From an uncultured Bacillota bacterium (GTDB lineage Bacteria; Bacillota_I; Bacilli_A; RFN20; CAG-288), in the NCBI GenBank assembly GCA_949284445.1, contig CASDVP010000001.1, positions 248,001 through 312,000 of the forward strand: DNA of 64,000 nucleotides. The letters run 5' to 3'. Positions within the stretch are counted from its first letter, which is position 1. Each line of letters starts with the position of its first letter. This document shows positions 1 to 8,178 of the stretch, one piece after another. The notes beneath the pieces were generated by a model. That model saw only the letters and a program-made list of their open reading frames with translations, did no database searches and was not told where the DNA came from. The position numbers were made by a program, and so were the translations under genes.

Positions 1-1497
1 AAAGTTGATGATAATGCTCTTTATATGAAAAATCTTGGAGGAGGCAGTGATGAAGTGCCAACTGGTTATGTCCAGTTAGAAAGCGGATTAGTTCCTGTTA
101 AATTCAATGATGAAACTCATGTCGCTAAAGGCACTGCTTTACCGGATAGTTCTAGGAAATTAACTGATTTAAAATCTAAATTTGATATCGCCCCTGAGCT
201 TTTCACCATTGATAAAGATGGCAAGACTTTCAGGGTTACTCCTGGATTAGGCATGGATAATTATTATGACATGTTCTTTGTCGATAAGATTCTTGACGGT
301 TCCAATTTCCAATTATCTGATTTCTCTACTTATTCATTCACTGTGAATGATAATGACACTTATACAGTTAAATATTCTTATGAGATTTTAGGTTATTCTG
401 GTGATGTCACTATAACTGTTTCTGATGTAGGCACTACTGATGTCGGATATACTGAGAGTGACTATGAAGAAAAAGATCCTGATCAGAATAGCTGGGCTGA
501 CTTAAATGTTGAAGGATTAGATGCATATTTGACTAGTAAAGTCGGTTCACCTGATAATCTTCCATATCCTAATAGTATTGAAGGATTGAGAGTGGATGAT
601 ATCGATGATCCAGCTTTGCTTGAGTATTACAATACTATTAACATTTCTTATGATTCTTCAGTTTATGCTGATCTTGCTACTGCTATGGCAAAATATGAAG
701 AAGCTTTAGTTGCTGCTGGATGGGTTAATATTGGTACAACTGAGTATAAGGATGAAATCTATACACTAACAACTAAATCAGCTGTTTATAAGATCACTTT
801 GTATGCTACTACCGCATCATATTTCCAAATTAATTTCTATGATCCTGAAGCGGTGTCTACTGCTAATCCTTTATCTGAATTTATATCTGCTAATTTCTCT
901 AAGAGCATCAACGCTAGCTTTACAACAGAGCAGGATATAGAAACTTATCAAGCTAGTGAAGAAGATATTACTGCTAACACACATGGTAATCTGATCAATG
1001 CTCAGCATACAACTACAAAGGCAATGTTTACTGATACTGAAATGTATTCAGAAATAACCGATCTTTCTGCTACAGAAATATCATATGTGAAGGAAGAAGA
1101 TGGCACAATTACTACTTATAACAAAGAAGATGGCACTTGGGATCAAGGCACAATCGCCATGGGCACTATCAAAGAAGTCTATTACACTGTTGCTGATTTA
1201 ATTAACACTGCTAATTACATCATTCCTGTAAGAGATAATATATACACTATCGAAGAAAATACAGCGATAGATGCATTTGTTAATTTCTTCTTCGGATTAG
1301 GATTTTCAGATTACACAGGTGCTGAAGTTGAACTGACTTTTGATGAAAGCACTAACGTTCTCACATTTGATTTATATTTTGAAGGCTACTTTAAAGGCGA
1401 AACTGAAGGCTCTTATGTATATCGCATTTATGATTTGTCCGCAACACTTAATAATGTAGGAACCACTGTTATCACTGATAAACCAAGTTTAAATTAA
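1..1497 (+). CDS. large surface protein, C-terminal part (5' end outside window)
   Basis: The reading frame is open from the first base of the window, so the ATG at 25 is probably internal and the N-terminus lies upstream. The visible part is about 498 residues, acidic, rich in Thr, Ser, Asp and Tyr, with no membrane segment and many alternating beta-type stretches, which fits an extracellular protein. Its style (repeated VGTT and IGST-like turns, many YT and DY pairs, a C-terminal beta-rich domain) matches the two large lipoproteins at 17-21 kb, so I infer one paralogous family of secreted or lipid-anchored proteins. A strong terminator follows. I do not recognise a named domain, and the function is unknown. 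Confidence 0.7.
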   Translation, partial: KVDDNALYMKNLGGGSDEVPTGYVQLESGLVPVKFNDETHVAKGTALPDSSRKLTDLKSKFDIAPELFTIDKDGKTFRVTPGLGMDNYYDMFFVDKILDGSNFQLSDFSTYSFTVNDNDTYTVKYSYEILGYSGDVTITVSDVGTTDVGYTESDYEEKDPDQNSWADLNVEGLDAYLTSKVGSPDNLPYPNSIEGLRVDDIDDPALLEYYNTINISYDSSVYADLATAMAKYEEALVAAGWVNIGTTEYKDEIYTLTTKSAVYKITLYATTASYFQINFYDPEAVSTANPLSEFISANFSKSINASFTTEQDIETYQASEEDITANTHGNLINAQHTTTKAMFTDTEMYSEITDLSATEISYVKEEDGTITTYNKEDGTWDQGTIAMGTIKEVYYTVADLINTANYIIPVRDNIYTIEENTAIDAFVNFFFGLGFSDYTGAEVELTFDESTNVLTFDLYFEGYFKGETEGSYVYRIYDLSATLNNVGTTVITDKPSLN

Positions 1498-1523
1498 TCC
1501 GCTTGTTTTAATCGATATACACA

Positions 1524-1571
1524 ACACTCGTCTTATTTATTTTACACTTCTAAATAGACGAGTGTTTTTTG
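1524..1571 (+). terminator. Rho-independent terminator
   Basis: A perfect 10-bp stem (ACACTCGTCT paired with AGACGAGTGT) is followed directly by a run of T. It ends the surface-protein transcript. Confidence 0.9.
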
Positions 1572-1628
1572 TGATCAGATATTGCTTTATCTTTTGTAAT
1601 TTCTTCATAAAAAGAGGATTGTTGAAAT

Positions 1629-2555
1629 ATGACAGTCAATAATTATATTCGTTATCCTTTCGGTATTTTAGAAGTGGCTACTATTATCAGATACACATTA
1701 GATTATTTTATTGATGGAGCTCATCCAGTTGATAGCTATTATTCTAGAAAGGAAATGCTGCTTCAACTCACTGGCCCCAAAAGCCTATTTTTCGACTTTT
1801 GTAAACAGAATGGACTTGGTTTTGTCAAAAATGAGAAAGGTGAAGAAGTTCCTGCTTCTGGTCAAAAAGCAGTGAATAATATGAATGCGCTTATTGATTT
1901 TTGCTACTCAGACAATTCTCATTGGCTTCGTGTGATCGATAATAAGATCATCATTGATACCTCTTATTATGTTCGAGCTTTAGAGTTGATCATTGGTGTG
2001 CGTGAAACTTTAAATGATATTATTAACAATATTATTAAAAACACTCCGGTCCACGAAATGAATTCTGAATTTATACAGCTTATTAAAGATGAAGAACGCT
2101 CGTCTCGTGCGATTGAATTGCGCGTTGTATCAACGCAATTAAATACTACGTTTTTTGCTTTTCAAAATGCTGTAAAAGATTATATAAAGCGTTTAACAAC
2201 GCCCAAATGCCCAGATCCAACAAAAATACCAGGCTTTAAAATGACAAATGATCCCAAAGTGGCATTATATAATTCAGAAATGGGTCGTCTTTTCGGATAT
2301 ATGAATTTTCTTATATCTCATTCACAAGAGACTGATCAAGAATTCATATCTGCTTGCGAGGAGATGAAAAGAAAATCTCAAAGCTTTATCGGAAAGCCAC
2401 CTATCACTAACATCAGTGAATTTATGAAAGACTTTGCTGGTATTTTTATTCCGATTATCAATGAATCAAACAAAATTGTAGCTCCCGCTTTTAACAATAT
2501 TTTTAATGCGATTCGTGATTATGAAAAAGCTGCAAGATACAGTGAAAAGAATTAG
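1629..2555 (+). CDS. hypothetical soluble protein
   Basis: A 308-residue protein with no signal peptide and no clear membrane span. I do not recognise the family. The N-terminal half contains the segment YSRKEMLLQLTGPKS. The centre is predicted helical and rich in Ile and Asn (NDIINNIIKNTP), and the C-terminus is charged. An AGAGG ribosome site lies about 10 bases before the ATG. The gene stands alone between the terminator at 1524-1571 and the promoter of the next gene, so context gives no clue to function. Confidence 0.75.
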   Translation: MTVNNYIRYPFGILEVATIIRYTLDYFIDGAHPVDSYYSRKEMLLQLTGPKSLFFDFCKQNGLGFVKNEKGEEVPASGQKAVNNMNALIDFCYSDNSHWLRVIDNKIIIDTSYYVRALELIIGVRETLNDIINNIIKNTPVHEMNSEFIQLIKDEERSSRAIELRVVSTQLNTTFFAFQNAVKDYIKRLTTPKCPDPTKIPGFKMTNDPKVALYNSEMGRLFGYMNFLISHSQETDQEFISACEEMKRKSQSFIGKPPITNISEFMKDFAGIFIPIINESNKIVAPAFNNIFNAIRDYEKAARYSEKN

Positions 2556-2599
2556 ATAACATTAATTTAAATAACTACTAAGATATTAAGCCTTGGTTT

Positions 2600-2608
2600 T
2601 GCTATACT
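2600..2608 (+). promoter_or_regulatory. extended -10 promoter of a leaderless gene
   Basis: TGC followed by TATACT is an extended -10 element. The next gene's ATG begins at 2615, six bases after it, exactly where transcription should start. No ribosome-binding sequence and no good -35 box are seen. Confidence 0.7.
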
Positions 2609-2614
2609 TTTTAT

Positions 2615-3973
2615 ATGCAATTAAATCTGTTGATAGAGAGGATCAGAGCGTTCATCGATTCTTTTTTATTCCTAGTTGCTGTCGGAGTACTAGCTCTTTT
2701 GATTTGGGTGATCCCTAATGATTTAGCTTGGTTACCAGCTATAGTTTATTCCTTGATCGCTTTTTTACCGATCGTTTGTAAAGATGGAAGAGCATATATG
2801 CCGTTGATGCTTTTTGCTATCATCGTTTGTTCAAAGCCGATCAGCTTTAATTCAATACCTAGTTATTTGTATCTCTTATTAACATCCATTCTAGTATCTG
2901 AAATCGTTTATATCATCATCCAAAAACCAAAATTTACTAAAGGTGATATCCTTGTTCCTTTCGCTGTATTATTTGTCGTTTTTTTAATCTCATATTTTTA
3001 TAATTCGATCCGAAATAATTATGCTTCTTCAGAAGGTATTCTCTATCTGTTATTCCTGTTTTTAGCTTTGTTATTATACGTGGTATTCTCCACTGTTTTA
3101 GGAAGAGGAGAAACCATCAATTATTTTTGTAAAACCTATGCTTTTTTAGCTATTTTCATCGGTGTTGAGATCCTTATTTATCAGGCTAACAACGGATTCG
3201 GTTTCATCGGTGAGGAGCTGAACCTGGGATGGTCATATACATCTAAAACTGCATCCACCTTGTTATGTCTATCCTTACCTTTCTTTAGCATACTTTTATC
3301 TAAGAAACAATTTTTATATATCATAGGAGAAATTTTTACTATTTATAACATAATAATCCTTTCGACAGACTCCGGTTTGCTCTGCTTGATTTTAGGTATC
3401 ATTCCTTTGATATTGTTAACATTTAAAACTTATGGAAAATACTATCCATATATCTCTTTAGCGTTTATAGTTGTGATAGGAACTACTTTTGCATTGCTTT
3501 TAGCTTTTAATGAGCAATTCAACAATCGAGTCTTAACAGCGATCCAAAGTTTGAATGTTTTTGACAACAGTATCGCTAACCGCGTTGAAATGTATGATAA
3601 CAGTATTCAATCATTTTTAAGCAATCCAGTGATCGGGACTTCGATCTCTTCTCTGATCACCGATACCGGAACAGTGCTATTCGCCTCAAATACGATTCTC
3701 TCGACGATGGTTCTAGGCGGATCTTTCGGATTAGTCGCATATGTCTTGTTAGAAATTAAAATTTACTACTGTTGCTTTAAAAAGCAGACTTCAGATAAAT
3801 ATTTATTCTTTATATTCTTATTATTATTTGAAATCATCGGATTGATAGATAACACTTTGTTTAACATCGTTATTCTGCTTCTGTTCTTGACGGCAAATAG
3901 CTGTTATCAAATGTCTAATCGCCATGATGATACTTTAGTTCATGATGAATATTTTAGAATGATCAACAATTAG
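2615..3973 (+). CDS. polytopic membrane protein, O-antigen ligase/polymerase-like
   Basis: The 452-residue protein has about ten to twelve hydrophobic segments. A larger extracytoplasmic loop runs from roughly residue 300 to 350. The stretch around FASNTILSTMVLGGSFGLVAY resembles the late loop and helix of Wzy/WaaL-type O-antigen ligase proteins (Asn followed by a Gly-rich helix). The family therefore fits a polymerase or ligase of surface polysaccharide or teichoic-acid-like glycan, but this rests on topology and a weak motif. The ATG at 2615 is chosen because it sits six bases after an extended -10 box, which implies a leaderless message. It stands alone. Confidence 0.6.
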   Translation: MQLNLLIERIRAFIDSFLFLVAVGVLALLIWVIPNDLAWLPAIVYSLIAFLPIVCKDGRAYMPLMLFAIIVCSKPISFNSIPSYLYLLLTSILVSEIVYIIIQKPKFTKGDILVPFAVLFVVFLISYFYNSIRNNYASSEGILYLLFLFLALLLYVVFSTVLGRGETINYFCKTYAFLAIFIGVEILIYQANNGFGFIGEELNLGWSYTSKTASTLLCLSLPFFSILLSKKQFLYIIGEIFTIYNIIILSTDSGLLCLILGIIPLILLTFKTYGKYYPYISLAFIVVIGTTFALLLAFNEQFNNRVLTAIQSLNVFDNSIANRVEMYDNSIQSFLSNPVIGTSISSLITDTGTVLFASNTILSTMVLGGSFGLVAYVLLEIKIYYCCFKKQTSDKYLFFIFLLLFEIIGLIDNTLFNIVILLLFLTANSCYQMSNRHDDTLVHDEYFRMINN

Positions 3974-3995
3974 AACAGATTTATAAAAATATGTA

Positions 3996-4042
3996 TTGAC
4001 AAATGCATAAAAGAGACTATACTTGTTAACGATGGTTAACAA
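3996..4042 (+). promoter_or_regulatory. feoAB promoter with perfect operator palindrome
   Basis: TTGACA (3996-4001), a 16-bp spacer and TATACT (4018-4023) form a strong promoter. Overlapping the -10 edge and start site is a perfect inverted repeat at 4023-4042, TTGTTAAC-GATG-GTTAACAA. Its position in front of iron-uptake genes suggests the operator of a metal repressor of the DtxR/MntR or Fur type. The identity of the repressor is inference. Confidence 0.8.
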
Positions 4043-4055
4043 TAAGGAGGCTGAT

Positions 4056-4526
4056 ATGCTTTTAACGCAAGCTTGTCCACGCGAAGAACTTAAAATATTA
4101 GCAGTCAACACTGATTATCGTCACAAAAGGCATCTCGAAAATCTTTCAGTCATGAAAGGCGAAGATATCACTTGCTTATATAATCGCAGTGGGGATATTG
4201 TCATCAAAGTCAAAGACGGCAGATTAGCTATCAATCGGGAATTCGCTTCTTTTATCGAAGTGGAATCACTGACACCAGAAAATTATGAAGAGATTGAAAT
4301 ACATACTGAGTTAAAAAAATTCATCTCTAAGATTCCTCTCATCAATAAAATTAAAAATGTTCAAAGATGGTGCTCTGATGTTGAAAAGAAAAGAGTTCCT
4401 ACTAAAGAAGCTTTAGCTGAGTTTAAAAAAGAAGATGAAGAAATAATCAAACAAGAACAGTTGAGAAAGAAACAGCTCAAAGAAAGAAACAAGGCTATCA
4501 AGAATTCTAATAAGGAGGCCAACTGA
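4056..4526 (+). CDS. feoA: FeoA-domain protein with charged C-terminal tail
   Basis: A 156-residue protein. I chose the ATG at 4056 because AAGGAGG lies five bases upstream; an in-frame TTG at 4023 falls in the operator and is not plausible. Residues 1 to about 70 look like the small SH3-like FeoA fold (RHLENLSVMKGEDITCLY, then DIVIKVKDGRLAI), which in this family helps or regulates the FeoB ferrous-iron permease. After it comes a tail of about 85 residues, strongly charged and probably helical (KKEDEEIIKQEQLRKKQLKE), that ordinary FeoA proteins of 75-80 residues lack. The stop lies two bases before the feoB ATG, so the two genes are cotranscribed and translationally close. Confidence 0.88.
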   Translation: MLLTQACPREELKILAVNTDYRHKRHLENLSVMKGEDITCLYNRSGDIVIKVKDGRLAINREFASFIEVESLTPENYEEIEIHTELKKFISKIPLINKIKNVQRWCSDVEKKRVPTKEALAEFKKEDEEIIKQEQLRKKQLKERNKAIKNSNKEAN

Positions 4527-4528
4527 AC

Positions 4529-6901
4529 ATGTTCAAAGTAGCTTTATGTGGCAACCCTAATTGTGGAAAGACGACTCTATTTAATAATTTAACGGGCTCC
4601 CAGGCACACGTCGGTAATTGGCCTGGTGTCACTGTTGAAAGAAGAGAAGGATTATATAAAAGGAAAAAAGATTTTCCAGAACCGATTCAAATAGTCGATT
4701 TACCTGGTATTTATTCTTTGTCACCTTATACACCTGAAGAAGTGGTCTCTCGTAATTATTTATTGCACGGGGAACCTGATGTGGTCGTCAATCTCGTCGA
4801 TGCTACTAACTTATCACGTAATCTCTTCTTGACTAGCCAAGTGCTTGAAATGGATGTTCCAGTGATCATCGCTTTAAATCTGATGGATGTGGTTGAAAAA
4901 CGCGGTGATGATATCGACACCAAAGCCTTATCAGAAAAATTAGGTGTTCCAGTTGTTCCGATTTCGGCTTTAAAAGGAACGGGTATGAAAGAATTGATGA
5001 AAGTCATCTATTCTTGTAAAGGTTTAAAGAGAACTGGTTCATCCCAGTTAAAAAGTCAGGTTTTAAGAAATCATGTCGAAGAGATTCAAGCTTTAGCTAA
5101 AGAACAAGACATCAAATCACCGGTGTTTGTCGCTAGCAAATTGTTAGAAAAAGATCAGCTGATCACTCAACAATATCCGGAATTAGCTAAAAAAGCTGAT
5201 GAGATGATCAAAAAAGATTCTCAGGAATCACTAGATAACATTGAAGAACAGATCGCAGATGATCGCTATGCTTATATCGAAACAGCATTATATCCGCTTT
5301 ATAAACACAGCGTCTTAACTCCTAAGATTTCATTTTCTGATCGATTAGATAAAATCTTGACTAATCGTTATTTAGGCTTGCCCATCTTCGCTATCGTCAT
5401 GTTTTTAGTATTCTGTATCGTTTTTAACTCTGACTTCTTATTCATGGGTTCTATGGGTCTACCATCTATTAGACCTTTTTATGAAGACGCAGAGCCTGGT
5501 ATGCCATCTTTAGGAATCTTCTTACAAGATACACTTGATTATTTATTAAATGAGTTGTTATTAGGTCAAATATCGAGTGGATTAGCTAGTATCAATGCTC
5601 AACCATGGTTAGTATCTCTGATCTGTGATGGTGTTTTGGCCTCGGTGTTTGCAGTTTTGACTTTCTTACCGCTGATCGTGTTATTGACTCTTTTCATACA
5701 ACTATTAGAAAACTCTGGTTATATGGCTCGTGTCGCTTTTGTCTTTGATAGATTTTTAAGAAGATTCGGTATATCTGGTAAGTGTGTTGTTCCATTGATT
5801 TCTTGTTTTGGATGTGCGGTTCCAGGAATCATGGGAGCTAGAACTATCGATAGCCAAAGAGAGAGGGTGCTAACTATTTCGCTCACTCCATTCTTTGCTT
5901 GCGGAGCTAAACTTCCGATCTTTATGGGTATCGGCACTAGCATCATTCAGGTTTTAACCGGTGGTGCTTTGCAAGGAGGCATCGTCGCTTTCATCATGTA
6001 TGCTGTCGGTATTGTCGGTGCGATTATCGCTGGCTTCTTCTCTAATGAATTTATCATTCAAGGCTCTAGTTCACCATTCATTATGGAATTCCCTCCTTAT
6101 ATGATTCCACAAGCCAAAGCTACTGGTATCGCATTATGGGAAGAGACTAAACGTTTCTTGATCAGAGCTGGTACTATCATCGCTTTGATGTCTGCTCTTT
6201 TATGGTTCTTACAAACGTTCACTTGGGATTGGCAGATGGTCCCAACAATCACTAATGAAACTGGTGAAGTTGGTGATTTAAGTCAATCGATACTGGCCTC
6301 TTTAGGCGCCTTTGTTCAGCCGATATTTTATCCATTAGGATTTGCTCATGGCGTAGATGGTTGGAAATATGTTGTTTCTGCTTTCACAGGATTAGTAGCT
6401 AAAGAGCAGGTGGTCGGTACGATGGAAGCATTAAATATTTATAGTGCTTCAACAGCTGGTATAAATATTCCTGGTGCCTTCTCTTTCCTTGTGTTCAATC
6501 TTTTCACCTTACCTTGTGTCGCAGCTATTTCTGCTGCTAAAGCTGAATTGAAATCGAAGAAGAATTTCCGCTTTGTTTTATTCTTTTGGATTTTGACTTC
6601 TTATATCTTGTCCTTAGTGACATACGGCTTAGGATCTTTCTCGCTTATCGGAATACCTGGTCAATATGGAACATTAGAATTAGTCGATGGTATCATCTCC
6701 TTAGTTTTCATCGCCCTGCTCTTAGGATTAGTCGTTGTGAATTATTACTTCGTAAAATATAAGAAACGTCCGATTCATCTCATTCCATTTAAGGTCGAAG
6801 ATAAGAATTCTGAATTCTTAGAAAATTCGCTAAATTCATCTCCTTTGAATAGTGTTTCTAACGCGAAAAAACGTGGAAAAGGATGCGATTGTTGCCATTG
6901 A
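4529..6901 (+). CDS. feoB: ferrous iron transport protein B
   Basis: A 790-residue Fe2+ permease of the cytoplasmic membrane. The N-terminal G domain shows G1 GNPNCGKT (residues 8-15), the DLPG G3 motif near residue 58 and NLMD (G4) near 117. A helical spacer follows, then a membrane domain from about residue 275 with duplicated Gate regions. The conserved cysteine motif SCFGCAVPGIM lies near residue 424. The C-terminus ends in a small Cys cluster, GCDCCH, as in many Bacillota FeoB proteins. TAAGGAGG upstream supports the start. It forms an operon with feoA and is probably repressed by iron through the palindrome at 4023-4042. Confidence 0.97.
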   Translation: MFKVALCGNPNCGKTTLFNNLTGSQAHVGNWPGVTVERREGLYKRKKDFPEPIQIVDLPGIYSLSPYTPEEVVSRNYLLHGEPDVVVNLVDATNLSRNLFLTSQVLEMDVPVIIALNLMDVVEKRGDDIDTKALSEKLGVPVVPISALKGTGMKELMKVIYSCKGLKRTGSSQLKSQVLRNHVEEIQALAKEQDIKSPVFVASKLLEKDQLITQQYPELAKKADEMIKKDSQESLDNIEEQIADDRYAYIETALYPLYKHSVLTPKISFSDRLDKILTNRYLGLPIFAIVMFLVFCIVFNSDFLFMGSMGLPSIRPFYEDAEPGMPSLGIFLQDTLDYLLNELLLGQISSGLASINAQPWLVSLICDGVLASVFAVLTFLPLIVLLTLFIQLLENSGYMARVAFVFDRFLRRFGISGKCVVPLISCFGCAVPGIMGARTIDSQRERVLTISLTPFFACGAKLPIFMGIGTSIIQVLTGGALQGGIVAFIMYAVGIVGAIIAGFFSNEFIIQGSSSPFIMEFPPYMIPQAKATGIALWEETKRFLIRAGTIIALMSALLWFLQTFTWDWQMVPTITNETGEVGDLSQSILASLGAFVQPIFYPLGFAHGVDGWKYVVSAFTGLVAKEQVVGTMEALNIYSASTAGINIPGAFSFLVFNLFTLPCVAAISAAKAELKSKKNFRFVLFFWILTSYILSLVTYGLGSFSLIGIPGQYGTLELVDGIISLVFIALLLGLVVVNYYFVKYKKRPIHLIPFKVEDKNSEFLENSLNSSPLNSVSNAKKRGKGCDCCH

Positions 6902-6956
6902 TAGAGCAATTTTAAAATTAAGAAAACGCTTACTTATAAAAAATGAGATTTTGTGT

Positions 6957-6985
6957 TTGACTTTTAAAAAATCATTGATTATATT
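6957..6985 (+). promoter_or_regulatory. promoter of probable small RNA
   Basis: TTGACT (6957-6962), a 17-bp spacer and TATATT (6980-6985) make a near-consensus promoter just after feoB. The expected start is near 6991-6993, and the only thing downstream before a terminator is a structured 115-base stretch. Confidence 0.7.
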
Positions 6986-6990
6986 TATTA

Positions 6991-7106
6991 TGCCTCAAAC
7001 GAGAAGCGAACTTTCGTGTGAAGGCACTTGTATTGATAATAAATTCCAACATAAAAATTCCTTTTGCTCTCTCCTATATGGCTTCGGTCATATAGGAGTT
7101 TTTTTA
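6991..7106 (+). ncRNA. candidate small RNA downstream of feoB
   Basis: A complete transcription unit of about 115 bases. It has its own promoter (6957-6985), a long 5' hairpin beginning at the predicted first base, and a strong terminator at 7071-7106. The 5' hairpin pairs TGCCTCAAACGA with TCGTGTGAAGGCA (one bulge, one mismatch). A reading frame runs through the region but has no ribosome site and poor composition. It does not match the 4.5S, 6S or tmRNA patterns I know. Being next to iron genes, it could be an iron-linked regulator, but that is only inference. Confidence 0.5.
7071..7106 (+). terminator. Rho-independent terminator with TTCG loop
   Basis: A perfect 10-bp stem, CTCCTATATG with CATATAGGAG, is closed by a GC-TTCG-GT loop and followed by eight T. 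It can end both feoAB and the short transcript from 6991. Confidence 0.93.
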
Positions 7107-7130
7107 TACTAAAGTATTGTTTATCTAAAT

Positions 7131-7184
7131 TTGACGATAATATCGTTTGTTTTTAATATTTTTTGAAGTCAAAAGTGTTAAAAT
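7131..7184 (+). promoter_or_regulatory. promoters of the NUDIX-sigma-serpin operon
   Basis: TTGACG (7131-7136), a 17-bp spacer and TAATAT (7154-7159) form one promoter. A perfect palindrome, ACGATA-A-TATCGT (7134-7146), overlaps its -35 box and could be an operator. A second extended -10 element, TGT-TAAAAT, lies at 7176-7184. Confidence 0.55.
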
Positions 7185-7223
7185 CGAGTGAGAGATGAGA
7201 TAATTATTTCAAGAGGAACAATT

Positions 7224-7646
7224 ATGAAACAAGAATATAGTTATGGTGCTGTGATTTATAAAATCATCGATGAAACTGTTTATTTTTTGATTGAAAAGAT
7301 GGGGCTAGGTCATATCTCTCTACCTAAAGGACACATCGAAGAAGGGGAGACCAAGGAGGAATGTGTCAAAAGAGAGATTTTCGAAGAATTAGGTATTCAT
7401 ATCAATTTAGATACTTCTTTTAGCAAAACCATCACTTATTCACCATATCCTGAGATCATCAAAGATGTGACTTTCTATCTAGCTACTCCGCTTGATGAAG
7501 AAGTTCATGTCGATCATAATGAAGTCGTAGATGCTAAATGGCTTCCTTTCCTCAACGCTTTGCAAGCTTTGACATTTAAGAGTGATAAAGATGTTTTGGA
7601 AGCTGCTAAAGAAATAATTTATCAAAAAAATCCGAATATTTTATAG
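7224..7646 (+). CDS. NUDIX hydrolase, Ap4A-hydrolase-like
   Basis: A 140-residue cytoplasmic pyrophosphohydrolase. The full NUDIX box is present at residues 36-58: Gly36, Glu42, then Arg50-Glu51, Glu54-Glu55, Gly57. The spacing is that of GX5EX7REUXEEXGU, which binds the catalytic divalent metals. The segment LPKGHIEEGET is typical of diadenosine tetraphosphatases of this class, so cleavage of Ap4A or a related nucleotide is likely but unproven. The ATG at 7224 has AGAGGAA nearby. An upstream in-frame GTG at 7188 lies inside the promoter region and was rejected. The gene leads a short operon with a sigma factor and a serpin. Confidence 0.85.
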   Translation: MKQEYSYGAVIYKIIDETVYFLIEKMGLGHISLPKGHIEEGETKEECVKREIFEELGIHINLDTSFSKTITYSPYPEIIKDVTFYLATPLDEEVHVDHNEVVDAKWLPFLNALQALTFKSDKDVLEAAKEIIYQKNPNIL

Positions 7647-7689
7647 TTCATAATCGTCATATATATTGAAAGGAGTAAGATGTCTTTTA

Positions 7690-8178
7690 ATGAAGCTCAG
7701 TGAAGAGGAAGCTTTATATTTTTACAAAAAATATTTTCGGCTCTTAAAGCATATCGCTTGGAGAATTCTTCACAGCAAAGAAGAGGCTGAAAATATCGCA
7801 CAGGACACCTTTTTAAAAGTCTTTAATTCCGATAAGAATCCTCATTCACATAACTTTTCTGCTTATATCACTACCATCTGTAAAAATGCAGCGCTTGATA
7901 GAAAGAAAGCCTTGAGCAGAATCGTTCCCTTATCAGAGAACATTCTTCTCAAAGAAAGCGCAGATTCACCTAAAGAAAACGCGGAAGCGAATCTTTTATT
8001 AGAAAAACTTCAAAGCATCTTAACAGCAGAAGAGTTTGATATTTTAATTTTTAGAATTTATTATCAGCTTTCATTTAAAGAAATCTCACAACTCGTTTCT
8101 GGCACTTCTTCTAAATTGATTCCGAGATATCATCGGATTAAGAAGAAAGTAGAAAAAGCTCTTGGAGGTAGATTGTGA
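7690..8178 (+). CDS. ECF-type RNA polymerase sigma factor
   Basis: A protein of about 162 residues. Region 2 is seen in the segment HIAWRILHSKEEAENIAQDT (core binding and -10 recognition). Region 4 is seen near the C-terminus, in FKEISQLVSGTSSKLIPRYH (helix-turn-helix for the -35). The start is uncertain. AAAGGAG (7669-7675) is ideally placed for an ATG at 7680, but that frame encodes only seven codons. The first in-frame ATG of the long frame is 7690. The next gene overlaps the stop (GTGA), and its product has a cytoplasmic N-terminus with a single membrane span, as anti-sigma factors do. Confidence 0.82.
   Translation: MKLSEEEALYFYKKYFRLLKHIAWRILHSKEEAENIAQDTFLKVFNSDKNPHSHNFSAYITTICKNAALDRKKALSRIVPLSENILLKESADSPKENAEANLLLEKLQSILTAEEFDILIFRIYYQLSFKEISQLVSGTSSKLIPRYHRIKKKVEKALGGRL

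Noticed and set aside
4756..5007. Minus-strand open frame inside feoB
   Set aside because: Antisense shadow of the intact FeoB G domain, without a ribosome site.
6852..7112. Open frame of 86 codons after feoB
   Set aside because: It starts inside feoB in another frame, has no ribosome site and runs through a terminator; the region is better read as a small RNA.
7188..7223. Upstream GTG start for the NUDIX protein
   Set aside because: It lies a few bases from the extended -10 box and adds residues that do not belong to the family.
7650..7660. ECF-type autoregulatory promoter (CGTC -10) before the sigma gene
   Set aside because: A CGTC is present but the matching -35 AAC motif is weak, so it is not supported.
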